A stretch of 64,000 nucleotides of DNA. It comes from Siphonodentalium dalli. Lineage: Eukaryota; Mollusca; Scaphopoda; Gadilida; Siphonodentaliidae. How positions within the stretch are numbered: the first letter of the stretch is position 1; each line of letters begins with the position of its first letter. Positions 55,900-64,000 of this stretch are shown here, one piece after another. A program made the translations under genes and the position numbers. The stretch lies in contig CP136066.1 in NCBI GenBank assembly GCA_032622095.1, positions 59,736,609 through 59,800,608 of the forward strand. The letters are read 5' to 3'. The notes under the pieces were generated by a model that worked only from the letters and a program-made list of their open reading frames with translations, made no database searches and had not been told where the DNA came from.

Positions 55900-58800
55900 G
55901 TGGAGTCGCTTAACCCACAATAATGGAAGAATCGTTCACTTCCGGATAGAAGCACCAAACATCGCACATATATTGTCCATTATATCCCTGACCATAATAC
56001 AGCTGGTTCCAGCTTTCGCTTAAGTGGAACCCGTTAAATTCAAGATGGTGCCCAACATGGCCGCCGTTTTTTTCAGACGGGTCACTAAATCAGTTTGATG
56101 CAAATTAAAGTGAGACAGTCTTGTCATATGTATACAAATGTACACATTTTTGTGAAGATAAAATAAAATGCCACCATTATAGGGTAAAATTGGAACTCAC
56201 CGTCGAAGATGGCCATCAAAATGGCAGCTGGAATTGGAAAATTTTATTTTTTTCTCTAATATCTTTAAGATCAGTTTATGCTGTTTGGTACTTGTTGATA
56301 ACTGTGACTTTATGTTGGATTGTTCATGTTAACTGACAATTGGAGCAATGACATATGCCATTCATGGTGTCAGAAACCCTTCTGATCCCTCAAAAATTCG
56401 ATTTTACAGAAAGCGGTATAAAATGTTACCAAAAATCACCATTGGGATTTCTAGTCATATTTCATCAAGAAATGGGCAGAACTGTTAAATATTAGTGAAA
56501 TATTTCATTTCTTATGCATATTTCAACCCATTAGTACCAAAATTATCACTTTGGTTCAAAATGGCTGCAAAAATGGCGGCCAAAATGGCAGCTGGAAGTG
56601 GTAAATTTGATTTGTTTTCTCTAATATCTTTAAGATCAGTTTATGCTGTTTGGTACTGGTTGAGAATTCTCACTTTATGTTGTACTATTCATGTTAACTG
56701 ACCATTGGAGCAATGAAATTGACATTCATGAAGTCAAAAACCCTTCTGATCTTCATATATTCGATTTTCCAGAAAGCGGTATAATATTTTCCCAAAACCA
56801 CCATTGTGATTTCTAGTCATATTTCATCAAGAAATGGGCAGAACTGTGCAATTTTAGTGAAAACAATCCATTTATTATGCATATTCCAAATCATTAATTG
56901 GTTCCAAAATTGTCACTTTGGCACGAAATGGCTGCAAAAATGGCGACCAAAATGTGAAAATGGTAAATATTGCCCATGCTGCGTGCCATGCAACCACATA
57001 CAAGTTGTGGTTGATGACATAGTTTGAATATTATGTGTTATATAGATTCAATACTAACATTTCTTATGCACCCAACAAGATAATCTTTCATATATATCCC
57101 AAACATTATTCTCTGCTGTTCCGAAAAGGTAGCAAATTGTGACCTACTGGGTTATTAAAATGTTACTTAATCAATTGAAAACTATAGGTTCTATTATGGT
57201 TGTCCCAGTATCTTATGATGCATGACAAATTAATTTTAAAGGATGCAGTATGAAATTTTGCCTAAAAAAACTTCTTTTGAGATTCTGACCATGTTTCTGA
57301 AGGGAAATAGGCATGCACGCCATGCAGAACTTCGAAACTGAGCTGAGCGGGACCAATTGATGTTGCTACTGTAACAACTTAACGCAAAAGTTATCAACAT
57401 TGATCAACTTAATACATGATGTTTGTAAAAATGGTTGCCAGGGAGTGACTTTGTGGTCACAGATGATGTAAATAGGTATACATGAAATATAATCACGAAT
57501 GGTGTGACTAGTTATACAAGGAGTGTCTATCTGGTCATGTGTGTGGTATTTATGGTGAGATGCAGGTAAACAAGGAATGGTAATGCGTGAGGTGAATATG
57601 TATACATGGAGTGGCTGTATAGTCACTGAAGTGGTGTATGCACTGTATGGGTAAAACAAGAGTAGTTACATTCCATCAGTGTGTTGTTTATGTATATATG
57701 GAGTTACTTTATGATCATGTGTGGAATGTACAGGTGTACATTTGGTGGCTTCATTGTCGTGGATGGGTGTATATGTATACATGTGTTGGTTGTATAAAAA
57801 TGGGTGGGGTGTATGGATAGATAAGGAGTTGTTGTATGCTTATGGGTATAATAATTATAGGTGTACATGGAACGGTTGTATGGTCATGATTGTTGAAATG
57901 TATATGCATACATGCATAGATGGATGGTCATTGGCGAGCGTGTTGGTATATATGAAATGGAATTGTGATCTTAGGTGTATATGGTATGTATGTGCATCTT
58001 TGCTGTTTGTGTGTTGTCAGTAGGGGATATATATGTATACAGGGAGTCGCTGTATGATCATGGATCGGATGTATGAGTATACAGCGAATGGCTGAATTGT
58101 CATGTATGAGGTATATATGCAAGTCTGGAGTATACAAATGACCACGTGTTATTGGTGTATCAATTCAATGCTGATATGTATATGTATACATTTAATAACT
58201 ATATGGCCATGTGTGGGGTGTATATGTATATCTTGAGTGGCTATATGCCATGTATGTGGCAAATAGGTATGAGGGAGATATCATATGGCCGATGGTGAGG
58301 TGGTGTAAATCGTACGGGTATGTCTTGAAGGATTGTATGACAATTAGTGAGGTGTATACGCACAACTGGAGTGAGTCTATGGTCGTGAGTGGGGCGTATA
58401 TGTGCATATCTTGATTGGCTATATGGTCATGTGTATACAGGGGTGACCGTATGGCCAATGGTAAGGTGATGTGCTGGGTATTGGTATGTCTTGAAAGCTG
58501 CATGGCAACTGGTGAGGTGTATATGTATACCTGGAGTGACTTTATAGACATGGGTGGTGCATATGTATATCTTTAGTGGCTATATGACCATTGGTGCGGC
58601 CAATATGTGTATATGGAATAACCATATGGCCAATGGTTGGTAATGTGAATTGGTAAACAATGATTGACTATATGACCACGAATGTGATGATGAGTATACA
58701 GCGAGTGGGTATGGCCATTGGTGATGCGTATATGTGTACTTGGAGTGACTCTATTGTTATGGGTGTGGTGTATATGTATAGCTTGAGTGACTACATGGCC

Positions 58801-60612
58801 ATGGGTGTGGCAAAATACATGTATATACATGGAGTAATTGTATGGACACTGGTGAGGCGAATATGTATACATGAAGTGAATGTATGATCATGAATGGGGT
58901 GTAGAGCTATCTATCGAGTGATTATATGGTCGTGGGTGAGGCGTAGAAGTATACCTGCATGGTGACTTGTGACCATATAGTCAAGTGCGTGGTGTACGGT
59001 TATACCTAAATATGGCTTTACGGTCATGGATGAAGTGTGTAAAATACGAGTGCCTAAATGGTCATTTATGTGGTGTTTATGATTTATGTATATATGGATC
59101 GAGTGTATCGTCTTGGGTGGGTTGTACATGTGTAAATTTGGGTGGGTATCGCTTTACACAATAACCCAGGGACATGTTAATCGATATAGAGGTAATGTCA
59201 GAGAGTTCTACATCCTGATGGTGGTTTATATGCACAATGGGGGAAACGGTTTTCCTGACATTAGTCATTTCGATGCCAATGAGCCACAATTGTATTGTCG
59301 TAATAATACCCCTGTCAGTTCAGTTAGTTTCAAAGTGCTCTCCATTTCCGTACAAAAAACATGGTCAGAATCCCAAAAGAAATTTTTGTCAAAATTCCGT
59401 ACTACATCGTTTATAATTAATTTGTCATGCCTCATAAGTAACATGGTTAATACAAAGTGAGTCACAATTTGCTACCTTTTCGGAACATCAGAGAATAATA
59501 TTCAGGATATATATGAAAAAATAATTTGATTTACCATTGCTTTTCGTTATTCTGTCCATCTTTTGTATATAATTTCGTTTTCTCTATATCCATTCATGTT
59601 ATTTAATTGGATCAGAGAATAAAGCAATTCGGTTGCAATTTTGCAAACCATCTTGAGTAATTTTGTCCAAAAACAGATAAGTGTGACCCATTTAAGACAG
59701 ATCAAGACAATAAACAACTTCGATACCATTTTACTTGAAAAAATTGTCTTAACCTGAAAGGTTGCCGATTTTGATGTCAAGTTTGTGATAGCAAAATCCA
59801 ATAATTCTGGTAATTTCAGTGTTTAAAATAGTAACAATTAACCAAGGTGCATCAGAAATGGTAGTATTCAATATCTATAAGACAGAATAGTCATTTTTTC
59901 ATCAACCACAACTGGAATGCGGTTGCATGACTCGCTGGGGCAATATTCACATTTTTCCATATTCTGGCTGCCATTTTGGCAGCCATATTGAGCCAAATTG
60001 ACAATTTGGGTACAATTGAGTTGGAATATTCATAAGAAATGGAATTTGTCATTTAGATTGCTCAGTTCTTCCCATTTCTTGACGAAATATGACTAGAATC
60101 CCAATGGTGATTTTTTGTAAATTTTGATACCACTTTCTGTAAAATCAAATTTTTAAGGGATCGGAGTTGGCAGGGAGCCCACTAATGGCATATTTCATTG
60201 CTCCAATGTTCAGTTAATATGACCAATACAAAATAAAGTTGCAATTCTCAAACAGTTCCAAAAAGCAGAAACTGGCTTGAAAGATATTAGTGAAAAAACG
60301 TAATCTTTTTTTATTTTGGCATCCATTATGGATTATCATAGACAACTTGAATGTGGATACAAAGGCGGACATCCATGGTATCGCTTCGACAATCTCCAAC
60401 GTCTATATATTATTTAATATAACCATTATATCCGATACAAAATAGATACCCCTAAATCTCAAATTTTCGAAATGTCAAGGTCAATTTGAAGGTCAAGGGT
60501 TCACCAGAAACCTAGAACCAGCTAACTGGTTGATGAGGACCACATACCCAACCAACCCTGAAAGTTTCATCTCCTATCCAAAAGTGAACGATTTTTCGTT
60601 AAGCGACTCCAC
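55900..60612. mobile_element. Large inverted-repeat element, about 4.7 kb, TA-flanked, with internal arrays
   Basis: Ends gtggagtcgcttaac and gttaagcgactccac, each flanked by TA. Inner arms continue: aagaatcgttcacttcc / gtgaacgattttt, and blocks gatttctagtcatatttcatcaag (here shown in parts, tttctagtcat and its mirror atgactagaatcc) at 56450 and 60090. The left arm has two or three units of about 360 bp with aaaatggcagctgg. The centre is a decayed 43-bp array. No transposase. TA flanks allow a Tc1/mariner-type origin, but this is not proven. Confidence 0.75.
57450..59130. repeat. Degenerate array of about 43-bp units (gtgtatatgtatac...ggagtgg)
   Basis: The blocks gtgtatatgtatacatggag and ctatatggccatgggtg alternate throughout, probably some 35-40 units, heavily diverged. 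Tyr/His/Thr-rich frames on the minus strand and Met/Tyr/Val-rich frames on the plus strand are products of the repeat. Confidence 0.88.
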
Positions 60613-60662
60613 TAGTATTGTATATGGACAGTAATGAACTGCATCTTTGTGACTGGTTTTGA

Positions 60663-61077
60663 AATAATCCAACTTTAGATTGTTTCTTATCCGGTATAAA
60701 TTGAGTTGGTATTGTAGTCAATATAAATACAGGCCTATTTATTTTAATTATCCAACGTTAGATTGTTTCTTATCCGGTATAAATTGAGTTGGTATTGTAG
60801 TCAATATAAATACAGGCCTATTTATTTTAATAATCCAACGTTAGATTGTTTCTTATCCGGTATAAATTGAGTTGGTATTGTAGTCAATATAAATACAGGC
60901 CTATTTATTTTAATAATCCAACGTTAGATTGTTTCTTATCCGGTATAAATTGAGTTGGTATTGTAGTCAATATAAATACAGGCCTATTTATTTTAATAAT
61001 CCAACGTTAGATTGTTTCTTATCCGGTATAAATTGAGTTGGTATTGTAGTCAATATAAATACAGGCCTATTTATTTT
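60663..61077. repeat. 83-bp tandem array, 5 units
   Basis: ttagattgtttcttatccgg recurs at 60675, 60758, 60841, 60924 and 61007, exactly 83 bp apart; units are almost identical except the first. Begins directly after the large inverted element. Confidence 0.97.
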
Positions 61078-61269
61078 CGACTTTTTCTTAAAGGGGGACT
61101 CAAATTTCCTCTATTAACAGTATTTGACGGATTTGTTTAGTCTGGCGTAATAGCAATGGGAATGGACATCACTCTGGCATAAAACATGTTATTCAGAATC
61201 TGCCAACTTTCACTATCTACTGAGAAACGTGAGTACGACTCGACGGGAATAAAAAATAGTTTACGGATT

Positions 61270-61310
61270 GTGGGGGGGGGGGGGGGGTGGGGGGGGGGGG
61301 GGGGGGGGTA
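61270..61310. repeat. Poly-G tract
   Basis: About 40 nearly continuous G with one or two T. Further G or C runs lie at about 62219-62242, 62629-62647 and 62771-62789. Confidence 0.95.
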
Positions 61311-61319
61311 GTAAAACAT

Positions 61320-62345
61320 TTACAGGAAGGTATGCCATTTTTTTTTTGAATCTGTCATTTTCGGGGACCCACCACTAAGGCCCATATGCGCTCACAGTAA
61401 CATTAATATGGTGTATTTTACAGTTATAATATGTTTTAAACTGTTACAGGCACAACAGGTCTTAAGTAAAAAAAAAAAAAGTCATAAACTAAGTTTATGT
61501 TCAATTTTTTAAATTGTATCGTAACCTGTCAACCTGAACGTTTAGAGAAAACATTATCGACTCAAAGTAATATTTTTCTATTTATTATCGATATCTGATC
61601 GTTGTTGTTATCGTCAATTTATTGAAAGTGCGAGTACAGTCTCCCTTTAATATTGTACAAATAGTTTTAATGAACATGTGTGTGATTGTCTTATTACTAA
61701 CAATGTTATGGCTACCAGCTTAAACCTGTTTAAACTGTTAGGCCCTATAGTGTTAACACGATTTGATCTGTATATATAACTTGAGATCCGATCTCCATCT
61801 GTTAGCACCGTTAACATTATTAAGGGGCGTTTTTCTTCGAAGAAGTGATTTTAAAGATCAAGTTTTAAAGAGCGTTTTGTTTTTCGAAGAAGTGATATTA
61901 AAGAGAGGTGTGAATAATATGTCGTTAACAATTTTAACGGTTTAACAGCAGACGGATAGCGGATCTCAAGCTAGAGATATCAGATGTTATTAGGGCTGCC
62001 AGCCCCTTACTTTCCCCGCGGTAGCTTATATCATAGTAAGGATCGGGTGACAAATGGGCTCTGATTTCCCGCGCTTTTCTGACATTATGCGAGAGTGTGG
62101 TTGTACCTTGCGTTAAGTAATTTTGGTGCATGGTATTTAACCATACCTTTGCATAATGTCAGAAATGGTCCAACTGAACTGATTTGCAGGCCGAGGTGAA
62201 TATTATCTTCTAATAGCGGGGGGGGGGGGGGGGGGGGGGGGGTGTCCGGACACGCATGCCGGGGTGGGTGTGTTGTCGATGTGACCAACACATTTTTTTT
62301 CCGCAACTCAAATTTTTTCCCTGCAAGTCGTTTTGACTGTTTTTG
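61320..62345. other. No gene seen
   Basis: Contains a short direct repeat (cttcgaagaagtgat near 61835 and 61879) and a G-run. Nothing recognised as coding. Confidence 0.45.
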
Positions 62346-62349
62346 CAAT

Positions 62350-62552
62350 GAGTTTAGCTTAAAATACCTTAGAATGTCAATATTAACATAAATGAAAAAT
62401 TTCATGATGATCAGACAAACAGTATAGCCCTTGCTAATGGATTGAATTTTTAAATCCAAGATGGCCGCTGGCAGCCATGTTTTTTTTTTGGCCGAATGAC
62501 CCCAAAATGACTCGTTCCTATTTACATGCCAATGTTAACATCCATGACAAAT
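62350..62552 (-). repeat. Single inverted unit of the 164-bp satellite
   Basis: Reads in reverse the 43.6-45.0 kb satellite: gatggccgctggcagccatg, then ggccgaatgaccccaaaatg, then actcgttcc. Flanked by poly-G tracts, far from the main array. Confidence 0.82.
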
Positions 62553-62794
62553 AGTATGCACAGAAATTTATATAGAGCTGTTTACAGTGAATTTTCTCCC
62601 GCAAATCTCTGTTTTAGTATTAAAATTGGGGGGGGGGGGGGGGGGGGTGTCAAAAAACGGTCGGGGGGGAAAACAGCCGAAAACGGAACAAAATTGACGG
62701 GGGGTGGGTGGGTCACAACAAGGGTCGAAAGGAAAAAATCAGCATAAGTGCCTGATAATTTTTCCGACCCACCCCCCCCCCCCCCCCCTCCGCT

Positions 62795-63580
62795 AAGAGT
62801 TAATAAATTCTCATCTCAACCTCAAAACAATGCAATCAATGTTTTATTATATGATCTACAAATGTTTTCAAGCCCATTTGGCCTGAAAAACCTTACTGAC
62901 TCGTGTATATATGTACATCATGGACCCATCAAACACACAACAATGTGACCACATATAAACAAACCATATAACAAGTTTTTTTTTTTTTAACAATATTGAA
63001 GAAAAAGTTGAAGGAGGGGTTCGTAAACCAGATTATTATATGACCATAAACGTTCTTCTAAAAGTCATATAGGCCTACTAAATCATATGGACAAGAAGTT
63101 GATAAATCACGATATCTACTGGATTGTGCTATATATAGCAGATTTACTGAAACTCTCTTCCAAAAATCAACGACAAATGAGTTATGTATAATCAATTTTG
63201 ATTGGCTGGTTGCAAAGCTATGCATAACGAGATTGGACAGCCAACTCTTAGGCGTGACGTAACACATATTTTGTTATTAACCACGCGCCGGGTTAATATC
63301 GTGATTTATCAACCCGACTTACTGTAGGGTTCGCGGGAGAATATTAATGATCATATAAACATATTATACATTTATTACATGGTTTCGAGGTTGACATGAG
63401 GATTTATCAACCCGAATATTAAGTTCCAAGGGTTGATAAATCCTCATGTCAACCTCGAAACCATGCAATAAGTGTTTTATTATATATATGATCTACCAGT
63501 GGTATCAAGCCCATTAGGCCTGAACGACCTCACTGACCCACGTATATATACATCCATAAAATCCACAACAATGTTTCTCG
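62795..63580. repeat. Diverged direct repeats around a palindrome
   Basis: Blocks ctcatctcaacctcaaaac ... caagcccatttggcctga (62805-62945) recur at 63435-63575. Around 63379-63466 lies a palindrome with arms catggtttcgaggttgac and gtcaacctcgaaaccatg. Confidence 0.75.
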
Positions 63581-63679
63581 ACAAGTCAAAATTTAATAAA
63601 CAATACATGTATGATGAAAAATATTAGCAATTGTAATTCAATTGAGTATTTGTCACTAAAATCAAGCATTCTGATTGGC

Positions 63680-63925
63680 CGAGAGCGGCTAACTTTCGTT
63701 TTCGATTCACCGACATCGGCCGCTTCAGCGTGCATCAAATCTGAATGTAGCACGGTCAAATGTAATCGGCGCAGAATGAGTAGCGAAACGAGCACACCCG
63801 CGCGTTGTTGTCTATAGATACCGTTCATCGGCGCTTCAGCGTGCATCAAATCTGAATGTGGTACGGTACAATTTGATCGGCGCAGAACGGAGTAGCGAAA
63901 CGAGCCAACCCGCCCCACAGGAAAT
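63680..63925. repeat. Direct duplication of about 130 bp
   Basis: gcttcagcgtgcatcaaatc, tgaatgt and gtagcgaaacgagc occur at 63722-63795 and 63832-63907. Higher GC than its surroundings. A 110-codon minus-strand frame (63586-63918) contains the duplicated peptide twice and is not supported as a gene; the window ends soon after. Confidence 0.8.
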
Positions 63926-64000
63926 GGTTACGGAGCAGTGTTCCGAGTAACGCAATGGACACACCCAATGATTTGTGCACGGTGACAACGGCGAAATGAA

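Noticed and set aside
57366-58872. Tyr/His/Thr-rich frames on the minus strand as secreted repeat proteins
   Set aside because: They are a degenerate 43-bp array read in several phases; frames exist on both strands and break often.
59086-59460. 124-codon plus-strand frame
   Set aside because: It starts in the 43-bp array and ends in the right arm of the large inverted element; no domain and overlapping frames on the other strand.

Overview
The window is AT-rich animal DNA: spliced exons, no operon-like packing, no long ORFs, and dense short inverted-repeat transposons, tandem arrays and tRNA-like SINE pieces. The style of the repeats (FIELD: many foldback MITEs, tracts rich in ccgt, long elements with internal satellites) suggests a lophotrochozoan, perhaps a bivalve mollusc. 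That placement is inference and no marker gene confirms it.

The only protein-coding signal is a tandem array of eleven intact exons, called Z1 to Z11 here, all on the + strand, at 2204, 6296, 14815, 18676, 24138, 25839, 29604, 31995, 35383, 38434 and 55359. Each starts directly after a pyrimidine-rich stretch ending in AG, opens in phase 0, encodes exactly three C2H2 zinc fingers of fixed geometry in 85-97 residues, and ends in its own stop codon. None has a plausible initiator ATG of its own inside the exon. At least three dead exon remnants (25742, 26924, 28455) lie among them. The simplest reading is a bank of alternative 3'-terminal exons, each spliced to a common 5' part that lies outside the window. 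This is the architecture known from Drosophila lola, where a shared BTB part is joined to many alternative zinc-finger 3' exons. No BTB or other common exon is visible here, so the partner domain is unknown.

Layout: 1-7.2 kb holds Z1, Z2 and a 58-bp minisatellite grown out of the end of Z2. 7.2-13.9 kb is repeats, including a hAT-like element. 13.9-16.1 kb holds Z3 inside a nest of three transposon families plus an inverted copy of the nest. 16-24 kb holds Z4 and SINE-like and hAT-like material. 24-38.7 kb is the dense core of the array (Z5-Z10 and three remnants). 38.7-55.3 kb is a transposon desert with a 7-kb inverted-repeat element containing two satellite arrays. 55.4 kb holds the last exon, Z11, followed by a second inverted-repeat element (55.9-60.6 kb), an 83-bp tandem array, poly-G tracts and diverged repeats.

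Four repeat families recur. Family A is a TA-flanked palindrome of about 210 bp (about 27 copies or arms). Family B has ends like caagccttgaaatag and is about 150-650 bp. Family C is a TTAA-flanked, piggyBac-style MITE of about 400 bp. Family D is an older relative of part of C. Paralogous exon flanks act as empty sites and prove several insertions. Family A copies sit unusually often 50-130 bp upstream of the zinc-finger splice acceptors.
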